A stretch of DNA of 64,000 nt from Bifidobacterium sp. ESL0790 (lineage in GTDB: Bacteria; Actinomycetota; Actinomycetes; Actinomycetales; Bifidobacteriaceae): NCBI RefSeq assembly GCF_029395435.1, contig NZ_CP113915.1, positions 1,798,001 to 1,862,000 on the forward strand. Direction: 5' to 3'. The notes under the pieces are model-generated. The model did no database searches. It was given only the letters and a program-made list of their open reading frames with translations, and was not told the origin of the DNA. The first letter of the stretch is position 1. Each line of letters opens with the position of its first letter. Shown here piece after piece: positions 45,190-53,581 of this stretch. Made by a program: the position numbers and the translations under genes.

Positions 45190-45407
45190 ATCCGTATTGA
45201 TATCCGTCCACATCGCGGATTCGGCGACGCGATAATATCAGGCGATACCACAAATCAAGACTTGCCGGCCCGATACCAAAGCTGATATCAAAATCGGTAT
45301 CTGTCGTCATTCCGCGTAGCCATACATATACATATATAAATGCATATACGCATACCCCCACGCAACCCGGCTGGTTACGCAGCGCGACCCGAGCAACCTG
45401 GCAAACC
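45190..45407. other. Gap with GATATC/GATACC words and an A/T-rich stretch
   Basis: The region 45186-45300 contains many copies of GATATC, GATACC and GGTATC; one pair, GATACC and GGTATC, flanks GATATC symmetrically at 45270-45300. At 45318-45350 there is an alternating pyrimidine-purine stretch (CATACATATACATATAT). No gene is visible. Confidence 0.35.
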
Positions 45408-46040
45408 CTACCGGTAGATGCCGCCCCAGGCCAGCGCGCGGCGCACGATCTGCCCGTGCCCGCCCGACATCTGGTCGATGAACGTCTCCATCTTCTTGTC
45501 GCCCACGGAGCACCACTCCACGTCGAGCGAGGAGTCGAGCGGCTTGCAATCGCCGGAGATGCGCACCACGTAGCACAGCGCGATGGCGTGTTGGCGCGGA
45601 TCGTAGAACTCCGAGATGCCCGGCGTCGGGAAGAACTCGGCGACGGTGAAGGGCTGCAGGCTCTGCGGCAGGTTCGGCAGCGCCAACTCGCCCAGGTCCT
45701 TGCCGATGTTGCGCGCGATGGCCTCGCGGATGGACTCGTGGAAGAGCACACGCCCAGTGATCAGCGTGCGTTCCGGCGAGCCGTTGTCGCGCACGCGAAG
45801 CAGGGAACCCACCTCGCTGATACGCCCCAGGTCGTCGCAGCGCACCGGCACCACCTCGACGTAGACGATGGGCATCTTCGCGCGCACCTCGTCGATCTCA
45901 TGGGCCGAGAGCCACCCGGGAGGGTTCCCGTTGCCCGAACCACGCACGAAATCCTCGGGCGTAATCCCATCGAACTCACCACGGCGGCGTCCCGCGTCGA
46001 AATCGCCCTCGTCAGGGACCTCATCATTCAAGACTGGCAT
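45408..46040 (-). CDS. NUDIX-type protein (DUF4916-like)
   Basis: A 210-residue protein starting MPVLNDEVPDEGDFDAGRRR. The core contains PGWLSAHEIDEVRAKMPIVY, VEVVPVRCDDLGRISEVGSL-LRVRD, TGRVLFHESIREAIARNIGK and DPRQHAIALCYVVRISGDC, which match the actinobacterial DUF4916 group of NUDIX-like proteins. The canonical NUDIX box is not intact. The start is supported by GATAAT 6 bases upstream, giving a leaderless transcript. It is divergent from trxA. The function is unknown. Confidence 0.75.
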   Translation of the reverse strand: MPVLNDEVPDEGDFDAGRRRGEFDGITPEDFVRGSGNGNPPGWLSAHEIDEVRAKMPIVYVEVVPVRCDDLGRISEVGSLLRVRDNGSPERTLITGRVLFHESIREAIARNIGKDLGELALPNLPQSLQPFTVAEFFPTPGISEFYDPRQHAIALCYVVRISGDCKPLDSSLDVEWCSVGDKKMETFIDQMSGGHGQIVRRALAWGGIYR

Positions 46041-46191
46041 GGTTCCATTATCCGTGTCGCTCACGACGCGCGATAGGCAACGCGCCCCGTTTCGTCCCAA
46101 GCTTAGCTTTGTTGGGGATTCCTGCGAGACTGAGGTTACGTTCTCATCCGGGCAACGCGCACGGAAGGAAGCACGGCGGAAGGAGCCACTC

Positions 46192-46542
46192 ATGGCAACG
46201 CAAACCCTGACGGCAAAGAATTTTGAAGAGACCATCACCGGCAACGAGCTGGTGTTCGTTGATTTCTGGGCCACCTGGTGCGGCCCGTGCAAGGCTTTCG
46301 GCCCCGTCTTCGAGAAGGCCAGCGAGGCCAACCCCGACATCGTCTTCGGCAAGGTCGACATCGACCAGAACCAGGAGCTGGCCACCGCGGCCGAGATCCA
46401 GGCCGTGCCCACCCTGCTCATCACCAAGAAGGGGCAGGTCATCTTCAAGCAGGCCGGCGCCCTGCGCGCCTCCGACCTCGACGAGCTGATCAGCAAGGCC
46501 CGCTCGCTCGACGTGAAGGCCGAGGCGGGCGCGAACGCCTGA
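46192..46542 (+). CDS. trxA: Thioredoxin
   Basis: A 116-residue thioredoxin starting MATQTLTAKNFEETITGNEL. The active site FVDFWATWCGPCKAFGPVFE carries the redox CGPC pair, and AVPTLLITKKGQ holds the conserved cis-Pro. It reduces protein disulfides in the cytoplasm. AAGGAG precedes the ATG at a good distance. It is single and is followed by a long hairpin. Confidence 0.95.
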   Translation: MATQTLTAKNFEETITGNELVFVDFWATWCGPCKAFGPVFEKASEANPDIVFGKVDIDQNQELATAAEIQAVPTLLITKKGQVIFKQAGALRASDLDELISKARSLDVKAEAGANA

Positions 46543-46595
46543 GAAACCTGAGAAACAAGGCATTACCAGCATAATTCAACGACAAAAAACTAGAC

Positions 46596-46653
46596 CTATC
46601 GCCCATGTTTGGCCACCTCCGAAGGGTGAAAATCTGTCAAACGTGGGCGATAG
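46596..46653 (+). terminator. Long inverted repeat after trxA
   Basis: CTATCGCCCATGTTTG and CAAACGTGGGCGATAG form a 16-bp stem with one mismatch around a 26-base loop that itself contains CACC/GGTG. AATTTTC follows. It starts 54 bases after the trxA stop. Confidence 0.6.
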
Positions 46654-46834
46654 AATTTTCAACTGGTTATGGCGTGAAGGCCATAGATACGTTACCTGTG
46701 CAGTGAAGCCCATCGGCATGGGCGGTTGAGGCCGGCGCTTCGTGGCGTCGCGATAATTGAACAACGATCAAGCGGATCGTGATGAATGTTGGCTTTTGAG
46801 AGATGGTCCGCAACGCAATGAACCAAGGAGCGCA

Positions 46835-47815
46835 ATGGCAAACCACCGCAAACAGACCAAGACCTTACGGTCGCTGAGCAAACGCCAGTGGCTGAAGATT
46901 GCAGCGTCAATGGCTGTGGTGGCCGCCCTCATCGGTGGCGGCATCGTTTCCTCCAATCTTTACGCCCAGAACAGGGCCAACCACGTCACCGCCTATTCGG
47001 CCACGGACCCCAACGCGTTGAACGTCTCGCGCGGCACCGACCGTGAGGACCTGCGCGGCGGCAAGCCCGGCTCCTCCTACGTCACCGTGAAGATCAACGG
47101 CAAGGTGCGCGCGGTGGTCGGCTCCAACTTCACCGACGTCAAGTCCGTGCTCGACCAGGGCGACATCACCCTCGAGCCCGGCGACGTGATCAAGCCGAAG
47201 CTCACGAGTAAGGTCACCGAGTCCACCACGATCTCCATCGACCGCGCCGGCTCCGACCTCAAGACCTCCGACGAGGCCATCGGCTTCAACACCATCAAGA
47301 AGGAGACCTCATCGCTGCCCAAGGGCCAGCAGAAGGTCGAGACCAAGGGCCAGGAAGGCGTGATGGAGACCACGAGCCTCATCACCCGCGCCGGCGGCAA
47401 GGTCATCTCCTCCAATGTCTTCACCTCCTTCGTCAAGCAGGCCCCCACCGATGAGGTCGTGCTGGTGGGCACTGGCGCGGGCGGCGCAAGCGCCTCAATC
47501 GGCACCACCGTTCCCGTCGGCGAGATGCAGCAGTGGGCTCATGACTATCTGCTCGCCAACGGCGGCACCGAAGAGGACTTCAGCGCCACGGTCTACATCA
47601 TCACCCACGAGTCCGGCTGGCGTGTCGACGCGCAGAATCCTTCGGGTGCCTACGGACTGCCCCAGGCTCTGCCCGGTAGCAAGATGGCTAGCGCCGGCGC
47701 CGATTGGGCCACCAACTACCAGACGCAGCTCAAGTGGTTCTGGGGCTATTGCAACGACCGCTACGGCTCGGTGCAAGGTGCCTACGCCCACTGGCAGAGC
47801 GCTCATAGCTACTGA
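46835..47815 (+). CDS. G5-domain cell-wall protein with lysozyme-like/transglycosylase C terminus (Rpf-like)
   Basis: A 326-residue exported protein. The membrane or signal segment is about residues 21-44 (LKIAASMAVVAALIGGGIVS). DUF348-like and G5 domains follow (VTVKINGKVRAVVGS; TSSLPKGQQKVETKGQEGVM). The C-terminal domain has VYIITHESGWRVDAQNPSGA, YGLPQALPGSKMAS and AYAHWQSAHSY, a lytic-transglycosylase-like fold with the catalytic Glu in HESGW. It probably cleaves peptidoglycan like resuscitation-promoting factors. AAGGAG lies upstream of the ATG at 46835, and a strong terminator follows. Confidence 0.88.
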   Translation: MANHRKQTKTLRSLSKRQWLKIAASMAVVAALIGGGIVSSNLYAQNRANHVTAYSATDPNALNVSRGTDREDLRGGKPGSSYVTVKINGKVRAVVGSNFTDVKSVLDQGDITLEPGDVIKPKLTSKVTESTTISIDRAGSDLKTSDEAIGFNTIKKETSSLPKGQQKVETKGQEGVMETTSLITRAGGKVISSNVFTSFVKQAPTDEVVLVGTGAGGASASIGTTVPVGEMQQWAHDYLLANGGTEEDFSATVYIITHESGWRVDAQNPSGAYGLPQALPGSKMASAGADWATNYQTQLKWFWGYCNDRYGSVQGAYAHWQSAHSY

Positions 47816-47877
47816 GTTTTCGCTGGCTAGGCTTCGCTAAGCATCGTTTAGCTCGGCAGCCTGTTTCAGTTTTATCA

Positions 47878-47916
47878 AAGGAACCGCTTCATCCCCATTG
47901 ATGGAGCGGTTCTTTT
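47878..47916 (+). terminator. Intrinsic terminator after the G5-domain protein
   Basis: GAACCGCTTCATC and GATGGAGCGGTTC form a near-perfect 13-bp stem followed by TTTTG. Confidence 0.9.
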
Positions 47917-48098
47917 GTATATCGATTGACCAAGATCCTCTGAGCCGCCCGAACAGCAAAGTTCCATCGTTTTACAGTCTGATAATGTAAAAATTATTTG
48001 TCATACTTTTCAGAATTTCAGGCCAGTTTAGTCATACTTAATGTTACAATTTGACCTGTTAACGCTAATTTTTAGTACAAAAATTATGGAAGGACACG
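47917..48098 (+). promoter_or_regulatory. A/T-rich upstream region of the surface protein
   Basis: This gap is much A/T-richer than its surroundings. GTCATACTT occurs twice (about 48000 and 48030), and TTGACC at 48053 could be a -35. No certain promoter can be assigned. There is no gene. Confidence 0.35.
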
Positions 48099-50482
48099 GT
48101 GTTTTCTATGGCTGGACGCAATCGGTTGGTCTGCGCTTTCACGGCCATTTCCGCCGTCCTCGCGCTGGCAATAGCGTCGCCTTTGGCGGGCGCCAAAGAA
48201 AATAGCACCGAAATCTACCCCCCCCCGCGGATCTGACATCAGAAAGCGTTCCCTCGCCCAAGTCCGAAAACCCAGCGTCCTCACCCTCATCTGACGCAGC
48301 AGGATCGCTCTCACAGAACTCCGAGGGAACCTCCCAGCAGAATCCCGCTTTCCCCCAGTCCCAATCCGGCGTTTCGTCCGGATTATCACCATTGAATAGG
48401 TCAAACCCCTCAGCCGGCCCACAGTCCGCGACATGCAACCAGCCCGGCGACCATACTTGGGGCACGCTGACGTGGAACGAGCACGTCAATGGTAACGACT
48501 GCGTCCTGGAACTCGAATATGGCACCATCCCCGACACCGGAACCACCGGCGACAGCACCAGCAGCCACATCCCATGGAAGGACCCCGGCGTCAGCAAGCT
48601 AGTCGTCGACGCGCCCGCCGGCAACGGCTCCGTGAAGCTCACCAGCGGCTACGGAATCTTCGACACCTACTTCCTGCCCGGCCTGAGGACCGCGGACGTC
48701 ACCCATCTCGACACCAGTACCTCCACGAACATGGGCTACATGTTCCACGACCAGGCCAACCTCACCGAGGTCACCGGACTCGGCCAGTGGGACACCAGCC
48801 TGGTCACCAACATGAGCTACATGTTCCGCAACTGCCCCAAACTCACCGACCTGGACATCGAGGGCTGGCAGACGGGCGCGGTGACGACTTTCGCCAGCAT
48901 GCTCCAAGGCGATACGGCGCTGGTGGGCAAGCCGGACCATGGCGGGGAGTCCACGCCCAACGGGCATACGCTGGACCTGTCTAGGTGGAGCGTGGCCCAG
49001 GCCACGGACATGACATACCTACTCTATGGCTGCTCGTCGCTGGAGTCCCTCGACATCAGCGGGTGGGACCTGCGCGGCGACGAGCGCAGCGGCAAGACCC
49101 GCGCCATCATGGCGGGCTGCACCAACCTCCACCGCATCAAGGTGGGCCCGAACATGCGGTTCACCGCCATATCCCACAGACGTGACTCCGGCTGGGGTGA
49201 CTATTGGGACGTGGACCGCGGTGGCCTGTTCCACGACTGGACCTTCGCCCGCTGCCCGGACGACCCGACGCACGGCTACTACCAGACGGTTTGCGCGGTG
49301 AAGACGCCCGTGTACATGTCGCGTGATTACGCCACCTACATCCGCGGCTTCGACATCGCCACCGCGGCCCAGCCGACCGGCACGACCTGGGTGTACCTAG
49401 TGCCCGCCACCTATGACGCGTCCGGGGGCAACATTTCGTCGTGCCACGACGCGGTGCCAGGCACGCCCGCCTGCTCCACCGCCACCAAAGCCCAGAGCCG
49501 GCTCAACGGCTGGAAGGACGGCGACGGCGGCAAGCACGCGCCCGGCTGGACAATCCCCTGGACCGTGCCCGGCAAGAAGCTCACCGCCCAATGGCAGACC
49601 ATCAAACCGCCCGGCGTGAGCAAGGCCACCCCGCACACCGACGGCACGCTCACCATCCACGGCACGTTCCCCGGCGGCACGCTCGACGGCGACCAGTTCA
49701 CCGCCTACCCCTACGCCACACAGACCGGCGGCGCACACGGGACGGCGTCCCAGAGCGAGAAGACCACCAGCGCGACCGCCACCGCGCCCGAGGACGCCGA
49801 CTGGGAGGCCGACTACACCACGGCCGCCAACCCCTACCCCAAGGACAAGATAGGCACCGGCGTCTCCTGGTGGTTCACCAGCACGCTCACCCAGAAGGAC
49901 AACACCACCAGCGCCGAATCCTCACCACGCACCAAACTCACCATCGACACCGTCGCCCCCGGCCTCCAATCACACGTCGGCGGGCGCGTCCCCACCAGTG
50001 CCCCCGGGGTCAAGGCCAGCATCAAGGGCATGGTCCGCACCAGCGGCGACAGCGTCGCCCAACCCGACAACACCATCGAGGCCGGCGACCGCATCACCAT
50101 CACCTGGCCCGACGGTTCGACCAGCGGCGCGGACGGCGACGGCAACCCCCTACCCTCCGGATCCAACGGGTCGATCGTCAGCGGCGCAGACGGATCGTTC
50201 GCCGAGGATGTGCCCTCCACCGTGGCTCTGGACGGCCGGGAGGCGACCGTCAAGGTCTACGACAACGCCGACGGCGACGGCACCGACCCGGACCACCCGG
50301 CCGGCGTCGAGAACAAGGCCAACACCACTTCGGTCACCGTCAAGCTCGTCACACCCACGGTCAACAAGCTCCCCTTGACCGGCCAACATTGGCAGGCTGA
50401 CAACCTCATCCTTCTCGCCGCCGTCACCGTCCTCACCATCATCACCACCGCCTACGCCCAACACCGCCGATCCCGCCACTGA
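48099..50482 (+). CDS. LPLTG-anchored BspA-like surface protein, frame broken at a nine-C tract
   Basis: A GTG (48099) or ATG (48108) opens a signal peptide (AGRNRLVCAFTAISAVLALA) and runs into nine Cs at 48218-48226; the frame then stops at 48234-48236. One extra C, or two fewer, would join it to an open frame that is free of stops from before the tract to 50482, about 790 residues in all. The mature part has a Ser/Pro-rich stretch, then DUF285/BspA-type repeats (MSYMFRNCPKLTDLDIEGWQ, MTYLLYGCSSLESLDISGWD), Ig-like segments, and a sorting signal KLPLTG with hydrophobic tail and RRSRH. Sortase should link it to the wall. Expression may be phase-variable. Confidence 0.75.
48218..48226 (+). other. 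Homopolymeric tract of nine C at the frameshift point
   Basis: Nine consecutive C follow the signal-peptide codons of the surface protein. Slipped-strand mispairing at such tracts switches surface proteins in other bacteria. A sequencing error in the homopolymer is the alternative. Confidence 0.7.
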
Positions 50483-50589
50483 CCCACCACCATCGCGGAA
50501 CCCACCACTGCTAAAATCACCACCACGCCACAATCACCGCCGTCATCATTGATGGCGGTTTGGAGGAAGGTTACCGGCCAAAGAACTTA

Positions 50590-50868
50590 TCACCCTGCGT
50601 TTCTGACCGGTAACCTCCCATTGGCGGAACTTGGTGCCTGCTTGCTGTTCACACGGTAGCCGACCGCGATGATCGCGTCGAGATTGTAGAAAGCGATTTC
50701 CCTGCGAACCGTTCTGCCGCCTTCGGTTTGAACTGTTTCCATTTTGGAAACAGTTGCCTTTTGCTCAAGTTCGCCCTCTGAATATATATTCGCCAGATGT
50801 TTCCAGTCGTTTTGGAACCGCACGACGCTGACTAGACGGATAAAAACGCCAAGAAGGCCTGCGCCCAA
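50590..50868 (-). pseudogene. RhuM-family protein remnant
   Basis: The fragment NDWKHLANIYSEGELEQKAT, VQTEGGRTVRREIAFYNLDA and IIAVGYRVNSKQ matches the N-terminal part of virulence-associated RhuM proteins, which normally continue GTQFRIWA. Here the reading frame shifts: after CAG the DNA in another frame reads GTKFRQWE. The N-terminal ~40 residues and most of the C terminus are missing. It is therefore a decayed gene, next to an orphan HipB gene. Confidence 0.7.
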
Positions 50869-50883
50869 CCCTAACCATGTTCA

Positions 50884-51117
50884 TCAGTGACCTTGGGATT
50901 CGCCATCCTCATCGAGGAAATCGACCGAGAGGGGCATGTTGAGGGCGACGAAGGTCTGAAGCACCTTGTACATGTCGAAGGAGCCCTTGCCGGTCTCCAC
51001 CTTCGCGATCCAGTTGCGCGAGACACAGGATTTGTCAGCCAGCTGCTGTGTGACGCCATCGGCCTCCCGGCCCCGTTTCAACGCCATACCGACGTCGTAC
51101 ATCGTCCTGATATGCAT
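50884..51117 (-). CDS. HipB-like XRE-family antitoxin/regulator, orphan
   Basis: A 77-residue protein starting MHIRTMYDVGMALKRGREAD with a helix-turn-helix (GVTQQLADKSCVSRNWIAKV-ETGKG). It resembles HipB, the DNA-binding antitoxin of HipAB. Its stop overlaps an ATG (TGATG) as if hipA followed, but after about 15 codons the sequence runs into the RhuM remnant, so hipA has been lost. A long palindrome in its promoter is a likely autoregulatory operator. Confidence 0.75.
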   Translation of the reverse strand: MHIRTMYDVGMALKRGREADGVTQQLADKSCVSRNWIAKVETGKGSFDMYKVLQTFVALNMPLSVDFLDEDGESQGH

Positions 51118-51460
51118 AGCGCCTCCGTCCGGAAATTGTTTATAATCATAAACAATTTTCCGAAATCGGTTAAGTGGACGCCTCAGAGGTTAAGCAGGTG
51201 CCCGTCCGAGCTAAAAACCTTCAAAAGACGGCGTTTTCTTGATTATTCGCGCAAAACAGAAGACCGTTTAACCCACCAAAGCACTCGCTTGATGCCCCCG
51301 TCAAACAGCCACTTCAGCCACTTCGGCACGGCCCAGCACAACAACATCCCCGTATGAACTCATTGTCAGCCAAGTGATTCGCGAAGGCGGCTCAAGAAAT
51401 CTGGGATACCGCCGGACTAAATAAAAGCGTACGCGAATCCGTCGGTTTCCGAGACGGATT
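51118..51460. other. Gap between the HipB-like gene and the tandem repeat
   Basis: Apart from the operator near 51145, no gene or clear signal is visible. A perfect 15-bp inverted repeat (GTACGCGAATCCGTC at 51429, GACGGATTCGCGTAC at 51453) ends inside the first unit of the tandem repeat. Confidence 0.4.
51133..51158 (-). promoter_or_regulatory. Palindromic operator of the HipB-like gene
   Basis: AAATTGTTTAT and ATAAACAATTT are perfect 11-bp arms around AATC. On the minus strand the palindrome contains A/T-rich -10-like words and lies 15 bases before the start codon. Confidence 0.6.
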
Positions 51461-51845
51461 CGCGTACATTCTTGCGTTATCCCGCGTACATTCTTGCGTT
51501 ATCCCGCGTACATTCTTGCGTTATCCCGCGTACATTCTTGCGTTATCCCGCGTACATTCTTGCGTTATCCCGCGTACATTCTTGCGTTATCCCGCGTACA
51601 TTCTTGCGTTATCCCGCGTACATTCTTGCGTTATCCCGCGTACATTCTTGCGTTATCCCGCGTACATTCTTGCGTTATCCCGCGTACATTCTTGCGTTAT
51701 CTCGCGTTATCTCGCGTACGTTTACGCGTATTTTGCGCGTACATTCGCGCGGAATCTCGTACTATCTCGTACATTTCTCGCACTATCTCGTACTATCTCG
51801 CGTTATCTCGCACATTTCTCGTACTATCTCGTACTATCGCGCGGC
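51461..51845. repeat. 22-bp tandem repeat, 11 units, with a degenerate tail
   Basis: The unit is CGCGTACATT followed by CTTGCGTTATCC. Ten identical copies run from 51461 to 51680; an eleventh with one final change ends at 51702. The next ~140 bases are made of degenerate pieces such as CTCGTACTAT and CTCGCGTTAT. The left end merges into a perfect hairpin. Because 22 is not a multiple of three, all three forward frames stay open and give meaningless repeated peptides. It lies between galE and the HipB-like gene. Confidence 0.93.
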
Positions 51846-51962
51846 ACCCTTTCTTGCTGAGGCAATGTTCGGCCTGCAACGCACTCCGCCGCGGAATCGA
51901 TCGGAACAGGCATATGCGGAGCAACTAAGGCCCACTGGCGCTCCTCTCCCGACGAAACATAC

Positions 51963-52001
51963 AGAAAAAGCCGCCACCATGCTTGTGACATGGTGACGGC
52001 T
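51963..52001 (-). terminator. Intrinsic terminator after galE
   Basis: AGCCGTCACCATG and CATGGTGGCGGCT (minus strand) form a 13-bp stem with one mismatch, followed by TTTTTC. It lies about 85 bases beyond the galE stop. The stretch in between repeats CGAAACCGGCTAA. Confidence 0.85.
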
Positions 52002-52084
52002 CTTGGCACGAAACCGGCTAAACCGAAACGCGAAACCGGCTAAGCCCGGGCACGAAGCCCCAGCGAAACCGGGCTCGGCGCGGC

Positions 52085-53104
52085 TCAGTCCTTGCGGAAG
52101 CCCTTCGGGTTCTTGGTCTGCCAGTTGAGCGACGAGGCAGCCATCTCGTCGATGCCCAGCTCGGCCTTCCAGCCCAGCTCGCGCTCGGCCTTGGAGGAAT
52201 CCGCGTAGCAGGCGGCGATGTCGCCGGGGCGACGGGGCTTGATGACGTAGGGGATCTTGTGGCCGGCGGCCTTCTCGTAGGCCTTGATGACTTCGAGGAC
52301 GGAGTAGCCGTGGCCGGTGCCGAGGTTGTAGGTGTAGACGCCGGGCTCGTTGATCTTGTCGATCACCGCGACGTGGCCCTTCGCCAGGTCGACCACGTGG
52401 ATGTAGTCGCGCACGCCGGTGCCGTCGGGGGTCGGGTAATCGTCGCCGTAGACCTGCACCTCCTTGAGCTCGCCGAGCGCCACCTTGGCGATGTAGGGGG
52501 TGAGGTTGGCGGGGATGCCCTTCGGGTCCTCGCCCAGCAGGCCGGACTCGTGGGCGCCGACCGGGTTGAAGTAGCGCAGCAGAACGATGGTCCAGCTGTC
52601 GTCGGCCACATGCACGTCGCGCAGAATCTGCTCCTGGAAGAGCTTGGAGGTGCCATAGGGGTTGGTGGTGCCGCCGACGGGGCTCTCCTCGGTGAGCGGC
52701 AGGTGCTCGGCCGCGCCGTAGACGGTGGCGGACGAGGAGAAGATGAACTTCTTGACGTCGTGGTCGCGCATGGCCTTGAGGAGCACCATGGTGCCGGTGA
52801 GGTTGTTGTCGTAGTACTCGATCGGCTTGGCGACGGACTCGCCCACGGCCTTGAGGCCCGCGAAATGAATGACCCAGTCGACGTCGTTCTCGTCGAAGAT
52901 GCGGTTCATCAGCTCCTCGTCGCGCACGTCGCCGTCGTAGCGCTTCACGGTCTTGCCGGTGATCGTCTTGACGCGGTCGAGCGCCTCTGGCACCGAATTG
53001 ACGTAATTGTCGACGCTGATGACGTCGTAACCCTTCTTCAACAGCTCCACATCGGTGTGCGTGCCGATGTATCCGGCACCGCCGGTGACCAAAACCGTAG
53101 TCAT
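52085..53104 (-). CDS. galE: UDP-glucose 4-epimerase
   Basis: A 339-residue short-chain dehydrogenase-type epimerase starting MTTVLVTGGAGYIGTHTDVE with the NAD-binding GGAGYIG. FSSSATVYG and NPYGTSKLFQEQ hold the catalytic Ser and Tyr-x3-Lys. RYFNPVGAHESG and YNLGTGHGYSVLEVI are typical of GalE. It interconverts UDP-Glc and UDP-Gal and completes the Leloir route with GalK and GalT at 27-29 kb. AAGGAG precedes the ATG. Confidence 0.97.
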   Translation of the reverse strand: MTTVLVTGGAGYIGTHTDVELLKKGYDVISVDNYVNSVPEALDRVKTITGKTVKRYDGDVRDEELMNRIFDENDVDWVIHFAGLKAVGESVAKPIEYYDNNLTGTMVLLKAMRDHDVKKFIFSSSATVYGAAEHLPLTEESPVGGTTNPYGTSKLFQEQILRDVHVADDSWTIVLLRYFNPVGAHESGLLGEDPKGIPANLTPYIAKVALGELKEVQVYGDDYPTPDGTGVRDYIHVVDLAKGHVAVIDKINEPGVYTYNLGTGHGYSVLEVIKAYEKAAGHKIPYVIKPRRPGDIAACYADSSKAERELGWKAELGIDEMAASSLNWQTKNPKGFRKD

Positions 53105-53581
53105 ATCTACTCCTTACCACAACGAACACAACCTAACAAAATCTAACATTAGCACACATTTAGCGGACGAACGCTGGACCAAGCGGCTGTTATATTCCCA
53201 GAAGTAAAACTACCTGTGTGACGTGACTTGATGGCGTAATCGGCGACGATACACATGGCACAGGCACAGAAGGTTTATCTCGTCATCCACAAACTCACCT
53301 GAAACACCCATCTGAGACGCCCGACCAATCCGAGCCAAAACAAGTCCCAAACACTCCCCCAAACGGCCCCAAAAATTCGACGAAACCCACCCAAACGTCA
53401 AACTCCGTAAACCCGTTCCACTATGGTGAAACGTACCTTTTCCTATCGGCCCGATGGTGTAATCTGTTCACGTTGACCAGGGCGCGTATGACGACGTGAC
53501 GGTTGCCGCCGACGGCCCGAAGATGTTGAGATAACGCAGAAAATACCCATACCTCGAACAAGAAAGAAGCGGTTTCGAGTC
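53105..53581. other. galE/efflux-pump intergenic region with phased A-tracts
   Basis: This 477-base gap has no supportable gene. From 53291 to 53412 runs of 3-5 A lie at about 53291, 53302, 53338, 53350, 53362, 53372, 53384, 53394 and 53410 on a C-rich background. The spacing is close to the helical repeat, which is the pattern of intrinsically bent DNA. Confidence 0.45.

Noticed and set aside
48392..50482. Surface protein as a stand-alone gene starting at the TTG at 48392
   Set aside because: That start has no signal peptide or ribosome-binding site, whereas a signal peptide lies upstream in another frame and the downstream frame is open back to the C tract.
51461..51702. CRISPR array or coding repeat (peptides of the MRYPAYILALSRV type)
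   Set aside because: The 22-bp units are directly contiguous without spacers. All three forward frames are open only because the unit lacks stops and is not a multiple of three.
53210..53401. Short minus-strand frame in the galE/efflux gap
   Set aside because: It has no ribosome-binding site and no homology-like features; the region is better explained by phased A-tracts.
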